A DNA stretch of 64,000 bases, taken from contig NZ_LHVO01000064.1 of the NCBI RefSeq assembly GCF_001269925.1, positions 1 to 64,000 on the forward strand, read 5' to 3'. This document shows, one piece after another, positions 1 to 7,203 of the stretch (the first letter of the stretch is position 1; each line of letters begins with the position of its first letter). Origin of the DNA: Pseudomonas sp. MIACH. Its GTDB lineage: Bacteria; Pseudomonadota; Gammaproteobacteria; Pseudomonadales; Pseudomonadaceae. Position numbers and translations under genes: made by a program. The notes under the pieces were generated by a model. That model worked only from the letters and a program-made list of their open reading frames with translations. It was not told where the DNA came from and ran no database searches.

Positions 1-79
1 CTTGCTCCCGATAGCGGTGTATCAGCTTGCCAATCCGGCGACTGACGCACCGCTATCGGGAGCAAGCCCCCTCCCACAG
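1..79. repeat. REP/REPIN element, cut by the window edge
   Basis: CTTGCTCCCGATAGCGGTG at 1-19 is repeated in inverted orientation at 48-66 and followed by CCCCCTCCCACA. This is the paired REP arrangement seen again at 33971-34059. The left outer arm lies outside the window. It sits just past the stop of the aminopeptidase gene, which suggests that the operon ends there. Confidence 0.85.
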
Positions 80-109
80 TTGGTTCCCTATCATTTTCAA
101 GTTCGGTGT

Positions 110-1069
110 TCAGAACGCAAAGGTGCCGTCAAACACCGGTTTGTCATCCAACGCCAACACCCCGCTGGCAAAGATCAGGTCCAGATGATGACTGCCTTTC
201 TGCCCGCCACCCAAGCCCAGGTGCAAGCCGCAATGGCGCTCCTCGAACCCGGCATTACGCGCATACAGGTCTTTCACCCCCTCATTGGTACCAATCCCCA
301 GTTCTTCCACGCGACGGTTGGACGGATTGGCATTCAGGTATTTGTTGAAGTCCTCCGCCAGCCCCGGCACGTCACTGGCCACGCTGCAGATGGTCGAGTT
401 CTCGATCCACAGTTCCAGCGGTGACTGCAGCACGCCGTATTTGCGCGCGAAGGGGATGGTGCTGAGAAAGGTGCCGACAAACCGCACCTGGCCATTGATG
501 GCCTCGCTGTGGGTGGCGATTTCGCCGGGGGCCAGGTCGTGGTTGCCGATACCGTTGATATTGGTCCACTTCTTGATGCTGCTCATGGGCGCCTGAAGGC
601 GTGAGCCGTGTTTGTCGGTAAAGCTCAGCACCGTGGCCTGGGACATGCGCCGGATCAGGGTGGCGTTGAGGTCGGCGATGCGCTGCGGCTCGACGCTGAA
701 GGTGTCGTAGAAATAGTCGCCGTAATCCTTGAACAGCAGGGATTTCTTCCAGTGTTCGGCCATCACGCTTTGCAGGGCACGGATAAAGTCCGGGCCTTCG
801 GCGCGCGGGTTGGGCAGGGTGGAGGAATCGTAGAGAAACAGGTACAGGTCGCAGGCATCGATGGCCAAAGCCAGATGGTCGCTGTCGGCCAGGTCGAGGC
901 GCTGCACCTGGAAGTTGAAACGGGCGGCGCTGCTTTGGGTGATGGCCTGGGCGATGGCGTCGTAGCGCTCGGTGTGGCCCAGCAGTACGGTGGGGCAGCT
1001 CAGGCCTTGGAGGGCCGGGTGGTGGGCGAGGTAGTAGAGAAAGTGTTCTACGGCGCGGGCCTTGTCCAT
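110..1069 (-). CDS. M29-type (aminopeptidase T-like) leucyl aminopeptidase beside a small peptide gene
   Basis: The 319-residue product is predicted to be a cytosolic metallo-aminopeptidase of the M29 type. The C-terminal half carries what look like all the metal ligands of the family: E183 in PGEIAT, E256 before LGIGTN, H283 in HLGLG, and H295-x-D297 in HHLDLIF. It is shorter than the roughly 370-410 residues usual for M29 enzymes, and the N-terminal half is compact. The start at 1069 has an AAGGAC ribosome site at good spacing; the open frame runs further upstream but lacks one there. It follows the 45-residue peptide gene by 73 bp on the same strand. I infer that it trims that peptide; substrate and metal are unknown. 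Confidence 0.75.
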   Translation of the reverse strand: MDKARAVEHFLYYLAHHPALQGLSCPTVLLGHTERYDAIAQAITQSSAARFNFQVQRLDLADSDHLALAIDACDLYLFLYDSSTLPNPRAEGPDFIRALQSVMAEHWKKSLLFKDYGDYFYDTFSVEPQRIADLNATLIRRMSQATVLSFTDKHGSRLQAPMSSIKKWTNINGIGNHDLAPGEIATHSEAINGQVRFVGTFLSTIPFARKYGVLQSPLELWIENSTICSVASDVPGLAEDFNKYLNANPSNRRVEELGIGTNEGVKDLYARNAGFEERHCGLHLGLGGGQKGSHHLDLIFASGVLALDDKPVFDGTFAF

Positions 1070-1100
1070 GACGTATGTCCTTCTGTGCCTTGGGTAAGGA

Positions 1101-1126
1101 GGCAGGTGCCGTGCACAGCACCTGCC
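1101..1126 (-). promoter_or_regulatory. Intercistronic stem-loop between peptide gene and aminopeptidase gene
   Basis: GGCAGGTGC and GCACCTGCC form a perfect 9-bp stem with an 8-base loop, 17 bp after the stop of the peptide gene. No U-run follows. It could act as an mRNA stabiliser or partial terminator that raises peptide expression over enzyme expression, as in many precursor/enzyme operons. That role is inferred. Confidence 0.55.
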
Positions 1127-1142
1127 GAATACGTGCCGGGTA

Positions 1143-1280
1143 TCAGAATGGCCACATTGCCGTGCCAAAGGGCACAACGGCATCGGCTTGCATCATTTCA
1201 ACGGCGGCCTCGTGGGTCGGCGCTTCAAACCAATCGTCGAGTTGCAGTTCGGTTTCCAGGTCGTTTTCCAGTGCTTGCAT
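1143..1280 (-). CDS. 45-residue peptide, candidate RiPP precursor
   Basis: An ATG at 1280 is preceded by a clear AGGAG ribosome site 8 bases upstream. The product has an acidic N-terminal part rich in Glu, Asp and Gln (ENDLETELQLDDWFEA) and a sharply different, uncharged C-terminus, VVPFGTAMWPF, ending on Phe at the stop. There is no cysteine, no signal peptide and no membrane span. An acidic leader followed by a hydrophobic aromatic tail, next to a peptidase gene, is the layout of a ribosomal peptide precursor. I do not recognise the family. The alternative is a short regulatory or accessory peptide of the aminopeptidase. That the gene is real is well supported; the RiPP role is inference. 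Confidence 0.7.
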   Translation of the reverse strand: MQALENDLETELQLDDWFEAPTHEAAVEMMQADAVVPFGTAMWPF

Positions 1281-1512
1281 GGTGTATCTCCTAGAGGACG
1301 TTGTTTGAGAACGGCTTGCCAGCGAGCTTCGCTGCGCAAGTGGAATGAACCTAGGAGACACGGCTGTTTAATGCAAAATATTTATTGACACGGTCTCATT
1401 TGGATTTTTTGTTCTGTTTTTCCAGGCGTATTTTTTCCTGAGGAAATACAGGGCGCTGGCGTCGCCAATGCGTCGGAGTTTTCTTACCGTCAATTCTTCT
1501 TCAGATCACAGC
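1281..1512. other. Intergenic region upstream of the peptide gene
   Basis: No coding sequence is evident in this AT-richer stretch. CCGTGTC occurs twice on the minus strand near 1348-1400, flanked by GAGAC/GTCTC. A perfect 6-1-6 dyad, TTTCCT-G-AGGAAA, lies at 1434-1446. These may be regulator sites for the divergent loci. No convincing sigma-70 promoter for the minus-strand peptide gene could be fixed. Confidence 0.4.
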
Positions 1513-1551
1513 TGTAACGCCTGATTTCCGCTCTGTAACGATTAGTTTACG
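1513..1551 (+). promoter_or_regulatory. Two tandem TyrR/PhhR-like boxes
   Basis: The distal box at 1534-1551 reads TGTAAC-N6-TTTACG, which matches 10 of the 12 conserved positions of the TyrR/PhhR consensus TGTAAA-N6-TTTACA. A weaker copy, TGTAAC-N6-TTTCCG, lies at 1513-1530, exactly 21 bp upstream, two helical turns and so on the same DNA face. A third degenerate copy starts at 1584. They lie upstream of the aromatic amino acid permease gene, which fits control by PhhR. Confidence 0.6.
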
Positions 1552-1630
1552 CATGATCCCTGGCATTACTGCTTTAACCCAGGCTGTAAGGAATACCTGA
1601 CAGATCGTCGCACGCACCGTTCGAGTGCGG

Positions 1631-1657
1631 CTTCATGCGGTCGAGCGGTGTACAATG
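1631..1657 (+). promoter_or_regulatory. Possible sigma-70 promoter of the aroP transcript
   Basis: TACAAT at 1652-1657 is a good -10 hexamer with a TG just before it. The -35 region is poor (GCTTCA at 1631, spacer 15), as expected for an activator-dependent promoter. It would give a 5' leader of about 255 bases. Confidence 0.35.
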
Positions 1658-1776
1658 CGCCGCAGTTTTACTGTGACCCCCTTGCGTAACCACGCAAAAG
1701 GCCAAGACCTCAGGGTTTACCCGCCCTGATCATTCCGCCTGGCCACGAGCCGGACGGGTTCGATTTCGTCACAGAT

Positions 1777-1784
1777 AAAAACAA
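1777..1784 (+). promoter_or_regulatory. Hfq/Crc-type catabolite repression motif at the leader peptide RBS
   Basis: AAAAACAA fits the AAnAAnAA motif bound by Hfq/Crc in pseudomonads. It lies 12 bases before the start codon of the 20-residue leader peptide, next to its AGGTGA ribosome site. Repression here could act on the leader rather than on aroP directly. Confidence 0.45.
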
Positions 1785-1795
1785 ACAGGTGACGC

Positions 1796-1858
1796 ATGAC
1801 CGCTAGAAAGACGCTGTACTCCTGGTGCCTGCGCTGGGGTTTGAGCGGCGCTGCTTGA
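1796..1858 (+). CDS. 20-residue leader peptide upstream of aroP
   Basis: ATG at 1796 follows an AGGTGAC ribosome site, and the frame MTARKTLYSWCLRWGLSGAA ends at TGA 1856-1858, 61 bp before aroP. It contains one Tyr and two Trp residues in 20, a strong excess of aromatic residues for a peptide placed before an aromatic amino acid permease. Stem-loops overlap its 3' end. I read it as a sensing leader for translation-coupled attenuation of aroP. No such leader is known to me for this gene, so the role is inferred. Confidence 0.5.
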   Translation: MTARKTLYSWCLRWGLSGAA

Positions 1859-1902
1859 GTCGGTAATTCAAGGCAGCAACCTGCAATCAATCTTCTCAAA
1901 CC
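1838..1902 (+). promoter_or_regulatory. Nested stem-loops at the end of the aroP leader ORF
   Basis: GCTGCTTGA at 1850-1858 pairs with TCAA-G-GCAGC at 1868-1877 with one bulged base, and includes the leader stop codon. Outside it, GGTTTGAG (1838-1845) pairs perfectly with CTCAAACC (1895-1902), ending 17 bases before the aroP start. A ribosome stalled on the Trp codons would disrupt both. No U-tract is present, so access to the aroP ribosome site is a likelier mode than termination. Confidence 0.4.
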
Positions 1903-1919
1903 TTGCGTGAGACCTTTTC

Positions 1920-3341
1920 ATGAGTGGACCCCATTCCTCTTCAGGCGAGCTGAAACGTGGCCTGAAAAATCGGCATATCCAGTTGATTGCCCTCGGTGGC
2001 GCTATCGGTACCGGCCTGTTCCTCGGCTCGGCCGGTGTGCTCAAATCCGCCGGCCCGTCGATGATCCTGGGTTATGCCATCTGCGGCTTCATTGCCTTCA
2101 TGATCATGCGCCAGCTCGGCGAAATGATCGTCGAAGAGCCGGTCGCCGGATCCTTCAGCCACTTTGCCCACAAGTACTGGGGCGGTTTCGCCGGCTTCCT
2201 GTCGGGCTGGAACTGCTGGATCCTGTACATCCTGGTGGGCATGTCCGAGCTGACCGCCGTTGGCAAATACGTGCACTACTGGTGGCCGGAGATCCCGACC
2301 TGGGTCTCGGCGGCGGCATTCTTCGTGCTGATCAACCTGATCAACCTGGCCAACGTCAAAGTCTTCGGTGAGGCCGAATTCTGGTTCGCCATCATCAAGG
2401 TGGTGGCCATCGTCGGCATGATCGCCCTGGGCAGCTACCTGCTGGTCAGCGGCAGCGGCGGTCCGCAAGCCTCGGTGAGCAACCTGTGGGAACACGGCGG
2501 CTTCTTCCCCCACGGCGTAGGCGGCTTGGTGATGGCCATGGCGATCATCATGTTCTCCTTCGGTGGCCTGGAAATGCTCGGTTTCACCGCCGCCGAAGCC
2601 GATCAGCCGCGCACCGTGATCCCCAAGGCGATCAACCAGGTGATCTACCGCATCCTGATCTTCTACATCGGCGCCCTGGTCGTGCTGTTGTCGCTGACGC
2701 CATGGGACAGCTTGCTGGCCACCCTTAACGCCTCCGGCGATGCCTACAGCGGCAGCCCGTTCGTGCAGGTGTTTTCGATGCTGGGCAGCAACACCGCTGC
2801 ACATATCCTCAACTTCGTAGTGTTGACGGCCGCGTTGTCGGTGTACAACAGCGGCACCTACTGCAACAGCCGCATGCTGCTGGGCATGGCCGAGCAGGGT
2901 GATGCGCCCAAGGCGCTGGCCAAGATCGACAAGCGCGGCGTGCCAGTGCGTTCGATCCTCGCCTCGGCGGCGGTCACGCTGGTAGCGGTGCTGATGAACT
3001 ACTTCATCCCGCAACATGCGCTGGAACTGCTGATGTCCCTGGTCGTGGCTACGCTGGTGATCAACTGGGCGATGATCAGCTTTTCCCACCTCAAGTTCCG
3101 CCAGCACATGAACCGCACCGGCCAGGTGCCGTTGTTCAAGGCGCTGTGGTACCCATACGGCAACTACGTGTGCCTGGCGTTCGTGGTGTTTATCCTGGTG
3201 ATCATGCTGATGATTCCGGGGATTCAGGTATCGGTGTACGCGATCCCGGTGTGGGTGGCGTTTATGGCGGTGTGTTACTGGATCAAGAACAAGCGCAGAG
3301 CGCGTGAGCAGTTGGGCGCGGTGGCTTCATTCGCCGAGTGA
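1920..3341 (+). CDS. aroP: Aromatic amino acid permease (APC family)
   Basis: The 473-residue protein is an inner-membrane amino acid/proton symporter with about 12 hydrophobic segments. The N-terminus RGLKNRHIQLIALGGAIGTG is the conserved APC signature and is almost the AroP1 (PA3000) sequence as I recall it. GEMIVEEPVAGSFSHFA and FSFGGLEMLGFTAAEA are further family motifs. Length agrees with AroP. The ATG at 1920 has only a weak ribosome site, which fits control by the upstream leader. TyrR/PhhR boxes and a Crc motif upstream suggest regulation by aromatic amino acids and by carbon source. Phe, Tyr and Trp are the likely substrates; another amphipathic amino acid is possible. Confidence 0.85.
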   Translation: MSGPHSSSGELKRGLKNRHIQLIALGGAIGTGLFLGSAGVLKSAGPSMILGYAICGFIAFMIMRQLGEMIVEEPVAGSFSHFAHKYWGGFAGFLSGWNCWILYILVGMSELTAVGKYVHYWWPEIPTWVSAAAFFVLINLINLANVKVFGEAEFWFAIIKVVAIVGMIALGSYLLVSGSGGPQASVSNLWEHGGFFPHGVGGLVMAMAIIMFSFGGLEMLGFTAAEADQPRTVIPKAINQVIYRILIFYIGALVVLLSLTPWDSLLATLNASGDAYSGSPFVQVFSMLGSNTAAHILNFVVLTAALSVYNSGTYCNSRMLLGMAEQGDAPKALAKIDKRGVPVRSILASAAVTLVAVLMNYFIPQHALELLMSLVVATLVINWAMISFSHLKFRQHMNRTGQVPLFKALWYPYGNYVCLAFVVFILVIMLMIPGIQVSVYAIPVWVAFMAVCYWIKNKRRAREQLGAVASFAE

Positions 3342-3350
3342 GATAGCCTA

Positions 3351-3395
3351 CCTGGAAAAACAAACCCGACCTTGAGTCGGGTTTGTTTTTCCAGG
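3351..3395. terminator. Rho-independent terminator after aroP
   Basis: A perfect 20-bp inverted repeat (arms 3351-3370 and 3376-3395, loop CTTGA) has a GC-rich core, AACCCGAC, and A/T-rich flanks. It would terminate in both directions. Confidence 0.9.
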
Positions 3396-3396
3396 A

Positions 3397-3606
3397 ATGG
3401 TTCGCAGATCTGCTCCGACAAGATCGCCTGCCGATTGCAGCCTCGCCCATGCCCGCATCAACGGTGCCAATTTCGCTGGGGCGGATCTGCGCGGTGCGGA
3501 TTTGAGCGGGTTTCGCCTCAATGATGCCAAACTTTTCAAAGGCACCGTGATTTCCAAAGCCCAGGCGTCGATGTTGTTGTCAGAGTTGGGCTTGTCCGTT
3601 GCCTGA
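3397..3606 (+). pseudogene. Remnant of a pentapeptide-repeat protein
   Basis: The 69-residue frame contains four to five pentapeptide units (ANFAG ADLRG ADLSG FRLND AKLFK) and the C-terminal helix GTVISKAQASMLLSELGLSV, typical of the end of a longer pentapeptide-repeat protein. The N-terminal part is missing. The frame starts two bases after the aroP terminator with no ribosome site and no promoter. I therefore call it a decayed 3' fragment. A functional very small protein cannot be excluded. Confidence 0.55.
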
Positions 3607-3685
3607 AGGCTTTCAGGTTTGTGGTAGCAGGATGTCTGGTCTTGCGTGTTTGGCGCCCATCATTGCGAATCAGAAAAAGATGATA

Positions 3686-3714
3686 GGAACGATTGTTTAG
3701 CGGGGATTCACTCA
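3686..3714 (+). promoter_or_regulatory. HrpL-type (hrp box) promoter candidate
   Basis: GGAACG and TCACTCA are separated by exactly 16 bases. The HrpL ECF-sigma consensus is GGAACC/T-N15-16-CCACNNA, so two positions deviate. The box ends 37 bases before the start codon of the next gene, the usual distance. Confidence 0.5.
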
Positions 3715-3751
3715 ACGTTGAGATTTCAACTGTTTTCAATGAGGGGTCATC

Positions 3752-5158
3752 ATGATCGGAGTGCAATACCCTGTGCTAGAGACGTTGAGGCTGCCACTGG
3801 CTCACCCCGCCGCCTGTCAGAGCAGTAACGTTCAGGTAGAAGCCAACTTGGGTCGGCTCGCCAGTGAAAGCCCTGCCGCTCATAGAACGGTTGACGCCTT
3901 ACTTGTCAGCTTGACTCGGCTGTTCACGTTGGTTGAAGGAAGCGAGCTGAAGGCCACCGCCAAAATGTTCAGCAGTTACTCGTCCGATGTTCCTAACTTC
4001 GGCGTGGTTGGCCAGTTGGGGGCGGGTGGGTTAAACCGGATCCTGGATGAAGCACGCCAAGGTGGACCGCGCGCGCACCGTGGCGGTGACGAACCCCTGA
4101 CACTGAGAGAAAAGGGCACCGCATTCTTCAATTTGAGTAACTCCGCGTATTTTCGCGAGACTTTGGAGCGCATTCACGGCTCCAGCGAATTGAAAAAGCA
4201 TGTCGCAGAAATTGTTGATGTTCCGTATCTGGAGTCCAAGCGTTTCGGACCTGCCCGCGGCAGCACCGAAGAGCGTCCGTTACCCGAGCAACTGATGCTT
4301 TATACCTTCAGTAATGAAAACACTCAGGATGCCTCGCAGAATGCGCACTTGTACGAATCCACCAAGGAGCTAGGCGGTCGACCTGTAGTGAGCAATCCGG
4401 CAAAAGCCGGCGCCAGCCTGACCAAAGTGCAGAGCGACTTCCGTGAAGCAGCGCCGCTGGCAAACAAAGTCTGGGTGTCGGCTGCTGACCTGAAAGCCGA
4501 TCAGCGCCTGAGTTCGCGTGAACTTGATTTTGCACGCCTTAACCCGCGCAACCGCTTTGATCGGGATGACGGCCAATTCGGCTACCAAGGGCCGATTAAA
4601 AGCCGGGCGGCCCTGCCGCTTGAGCAAACCGTGATTCCCCGGGGTAATGGCTTTGCGGTCTGGCAAGTCAAACAAAACACCGGCTTCGCCAAAGATGCTG
4701 CTTTGCAACAAAAGCCGGTGGTAGCAGGACCGTCTGGGACCACCGACCGCTTTATGACGGCCGCCCGGTTACTGGGCAATGGACTGGTCAATGAACTGGG
4801 GCTTGGCCAGCCCAAGGCGGGTGAGTCGAGTGAACAGACTGCGCTGAGGGGGCAGCGGGAAATGAAGGAATTAGTGCGCTGGATGGCCACCGGTTACCTG
4901 GTGGATGACAACCACCACTCGATGATTGAGGTCAACCTGGGAGCGGCCAACCATGGCCTTGCGGTGCAATGGGGCGCGTCACTTTATCGCGAGCCTTTCA
5001 GCGCGCCGATCAGGGCCGCTGACTTCACTGTTTCCAATTCACACGTTATGGATGCCCTGAATACGCAGCCGCCGGTGAAAACCCATTATGAGAAATTTCG
5101 CCATGACCTGCAGGGCGGCAATCGAGCGAGGGTCACGGCGGATGGGCGAGTAATTTGA
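3752..5158 (+). CDS. Unrecognised 468-residue protein, candidate type III effector
   Basis: The start at 3752 has a GAGGGG ribosome site. I recognise no family. The protein is hydrophilic, with no signal peptide and no membrane span. The N-terminal 50 residues are Ser/Ala/Pro/Gln-rich, with an aliphatic residue at position 4 but one acidic residue at position 10. A conserved-looking block, MATGYLVDDNHHSMIEV, lies near residue 385 and could hold catalytic His/Asp residues. GC content looks lower than in the flanking core genes, and it sits beside a gene remnant, which suggests an acquired gene. The hrp-like box upstream supports HrpL control and type III secretion, as an inference. The alternative is another secreted or toxin-like orphan. 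Confidence 0.55.
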   Translation: MIGVQYPVLETLRLPLAHPAACQSSNVQVEANLGRLASESPAAHRTVDALLVSLTRLFTLVEGSELKATAKMFSSYSSDVPNFGVVGQLGAGGLNRILDEARQGGPRAHRGGDEPLTLREKGTAFFNLSNSAYFRETLERIHGSSELKKHVAEIVDVPYLESKRFGPARGSTEERPLPEQLMLYTFSNENTQDASQNAHLYESTKELGGRPVVSNPAKAGASLTKVQSDFREAAPLANKVWVSAADLKADQRLSSRELDFARLNPRNRFDRDDGQFGYQGPIKSRAALPLEQTVIPRGNGFAVWQVKQNTGFAKDAALQQKPVVAGPSGTTDRFMTAARLLGNGLVNELGLGQPKAGESSEQTALRGQREMKELVRWMATGYLVDDNHHSMIEVNLGAANHGLAVQWGASLYREPFSAPIRAADFTVSNSHVMDALNTQPPVKTHYEKFRHDLQGGNRARVTADGRVI

Positions 5159-5243
5159 TCGCAGTCCCTATGGGCAGTGGTTTGCAGCGAGGAGCGGGTT
5201 GTGTTCGAGTATGCTGGCGACTCTGAACCACGGATCCGTCCCA

Positions 5244-5657
5244 ATGCTGGTAATTTCCAACAACGTGCACCTGCCCGATGCCGAGATCGAGCTGACCGCG
5301 ATCCGCGCCCAGGGCGCCGGTGGGCAGAACGTCAATAAGGTGTCGAGCGCGGTGCACCTGCGGTTTGATATTCCGGCGTCGTCGTTGCCGGAGTTCTATA
5401 AGGAGCGGCTGCTGGCGCTGCGGGACAGCCGCATCACCAGCGAAGGCGTGCTGGTGCTCAAGGCCCAGCAGTATCGGACCCAGGAACAGAACCGCGCTGA
5501 TGCGCTGGAGCGCTTGGTGGAGCTGATCCTCAGCGCCACCAAGGTCGAGAAGAAACGCCGCCCGACCAAACCCACCCTGGGTTCGAAAAAGCGCCGTCTG
5601 GAATCCAAGACCAAGCGCGGCAGCATCAAGGCCGGGCGTGGCAAAGTCGACTTCTAG
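5244..5657 (+). CDS. arfB: Peptidyl-tRNA hydrolase / ribosome rescue factor ArfB (YaeJ)
   Basis: The 137-residue protein hydrolyses peptidyl-tRNA on stalled ribosomes. The catalytic GGQ motif is in GAGGQNVNKVSSAV near residue 27, and a basic C-terminal tail (KKRRPTKPTLGSKKRR...) enters the mRNA channel in this family. Length matches E. coli ArfB (140). The ATG at 5244 begins the conserved MLVISNNVHLPDAEI. Its last 4 bp overlap the 3' end of the convergent MFS gene. Confidence 0.9.
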   Translation: MLVISNNVHLPDAEIELTAIRAQGAGGQNVNKVSSAVHLRFDIPASSLPEFYKERLLALRDSRITSEGVLVLKAQQYRTQEQNRADALERLVELILSATKVEKKRRPTKPTLGSKKRRLESKTKRGSIKAGRGKVDF

Positions 5658-6850
5658 GCGTCGCGCGCTGCGCGGGCCCGGGGCGCTTGCCGGTACAGGT
5701 ACACACTCAGCAGCAACCCGCCAAGCGCGGCGAGGGCGGCGAACAGGAAGATCGACGCAAAGCCGAAGCCTGCCGCCACGGCCCCCGCCAGTGGCCCGGT
5801 AATGCCCAGCGATAAGTCGATAAACAGCGAGTAAGCCCCGACCGCCGAACCTCGACTGGACGCGGGCACCAGGTTGACCGCCTCCACCCCCAGCGCCGGA
5901 AACACCAGGGAGAAGCCGAAACCGCTCAACGCCGCGCCGGCCAGGGCCAGGTTGGCATCCGGCGCCAGCCACAACAGCAGCAGGCCGAGGATCTCCACCG
6001 ACAGGCAGGCAATCGCCACGCGAAAGCCGCCGATGCGGTTGATCAAGTTGCCAAACAGCAGGCGCGCACCGATAAAGCTGGCGCCGAACAGGCTCAAGGC
6101 CCACACCGCGTTATCCCAGTGTTGGGTGGTGTAATACAGGGTGATAAAGGTGGCGATGGTGCCAAAGCCGATAGAGCCCAGGGCCAGCGCGCACCCGTGG
6201 GGCAGCACCCGGCCCAGTACATTCATGAACGGCAGGCGCACACCGGCCACAATCGGCGCGGCCACTTTGTTCCAGGCCAGCAACACGCCGACTACCGCCA
6301 GCAGGATAATGCTCACACCCATGCTCCACAGCCCGAAATTCCTCACCAGCAGCACCCCCAACGGTGCGCCGATGGCCAGCGCGCCGTAACTGGCGATGCC
6401 GTTCCACGAAATGACCTTGGCGGTATTGGCCGCGCCCACCCGACCGATGCCCCAGCCGATGGCGCCTGAGCCCACGAGGCTTTCCGCGCTGCCCAACACC
6501 AGTCGCCCGATAAGCAGGCTTGCCAGACTGACGGCCGGCACGCTTGAAAACCACGCGGCCAGCAACATGAACACGCCGCTCAAGCCGCAGCCCACCAGGC
6601 CGATCAACACCGCACGCTTGCTGCCCAGGTTATCGATGATTTTGCCGGCATAAGGACGGCTCAACAGCGTGGCCAGGTATTGCACGCTGATCACCAGCCC
6701 GGCGATCACCGCACCGTAGCCCAGTTCGCTGTGGACATAGCCCGGCAACACGGCCAGGGGAATGCCGATATTCAGGTAGCCGATAAAGGTGAACAACACG
6801 ATGGAAACAACTTGCAGCGTTACCGCTAGGGGGCGCTGAGTATCTGGCAT
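5654..6850 (-). CDS. MFS transporter, YhhS/YfcJ-like
   Basis: The 398-residue protein is an inner-membrane exporter with 12 predicted spans and the MFS loop motif RPYAGKIIDNLGSKR after span 2. Overall pattern and length fit the YhhS/YfcJ (UPF0226) group of drug-type exporters. The substrate cannot be read from the sequence. It stands alone, with its 3' end touching arfB. Confidence 0.75.
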   Translation of the reverse strand: MPDTQRPLAVTLQVVSIVLFTFIGYLNIGIPLAVLPGYVHSELGYGAVIAGLVISVQYLATLLSRPYAGKIIDNLGSKRAVLIGLVGCGLSGVFMLLAAWFSSVPAVSLASLLIGRLVLGSAESLVGSGAIGWGIGRVGAANTAKVISWNGIASYGALAIGAPLGVLLVRNFGLWSMGVSIILLAVVGVLLAWNKVAAPIVAGVRLPFMNVLGRVLPHGCALALGSIGFGTIATFITLYYTTQHWDNAVWALSLFGASFIGARLLFGNLINRIGGFRVAIACLSVEILGLLLLWLAPDANLALAGAALSGFGFSLVFPALGVEAVNLVPASSRGSAVGAYSLFIDLSLGITGPLAGAVAAGFGFASIFLFAALAALGGLLLSVYLYRQAPRARAARDA

Positions 6851-6954
6851 GGGAGAGGTCCACTGTCGCAGCAGGTAAAGATAGGCTGCTAATGATACCG
6901 GGGCTTGGGCTTGCGCAGGGCGGTAAAACGCAAAAACGTCAGATCAAAAAGACG

Positions 6955-7128
6955 TCAGGCTTGAAGGGGAGCGAGTAACTGGGTGGTGACCAGGGCGGCC
7001 AGGGCGTTTTCCTGGGTGCCGAAGCGCTTGAGCAGCAAGGCTTGTTTGTCCGCGCTGAGGCGGTTCCACACTTCGACCATCTGCAGGGCGGTGTCGAGTA
7101 CAGCGGTGTCCGGGAGGGTGTCTGTCAT
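6955..7128 (-). CDS. 57-residue conserved-looking small protein
   Basis: The frame starts at ATG 7128, with CCGAGG 8-13 bases upstream, and ends at 6955. The sequence (MTDTLPDTAVLDTALQMVE...) is predicted to be helical, with no signal or transmembrane segment. I do not recognise it. It is followed on the same strand by the MFS gene, but no evidence ties them together. Confidence 0.55.
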   Translation of the reverse strand: MTDTLPDTAVLDTALQMVEVWNRLSADKQALLLKRFGTQENALAALVTTQLLAPLQA

Positions 7129-7155
7129 GGCGGGTACCTCGGGGTGATTCAGGCA

Positions 7156-7189
7156 GTGTGGAAAGCGTTCAAAGGTACGCTTTCCACAC
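7156..7189. terminator. Stem-loop between two small genes
   Basis: GTGTGGAAAGCGT and ACGCTTTCCACAC form a perfect 13-bp stem with an 8-base loop. It lies just past the stop of the 42-residue gene and before the start of the 57-residue gene. A U-run is absent, so it may be a weak terminator or processing site. Confidence 0.55.
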
Positions 7190-7203
7190 GGTCTGGTACG
7201 GCG

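Noticed and set aside
1385..1413. TTGACA at 1385 as a plus-strand sigma-70 promoter
   Set aside because: The expected -10 position 17 bases later reads TTTGTT, with no TATAAT-like hexamer, and the next plus-strand gene is 400 bp away.
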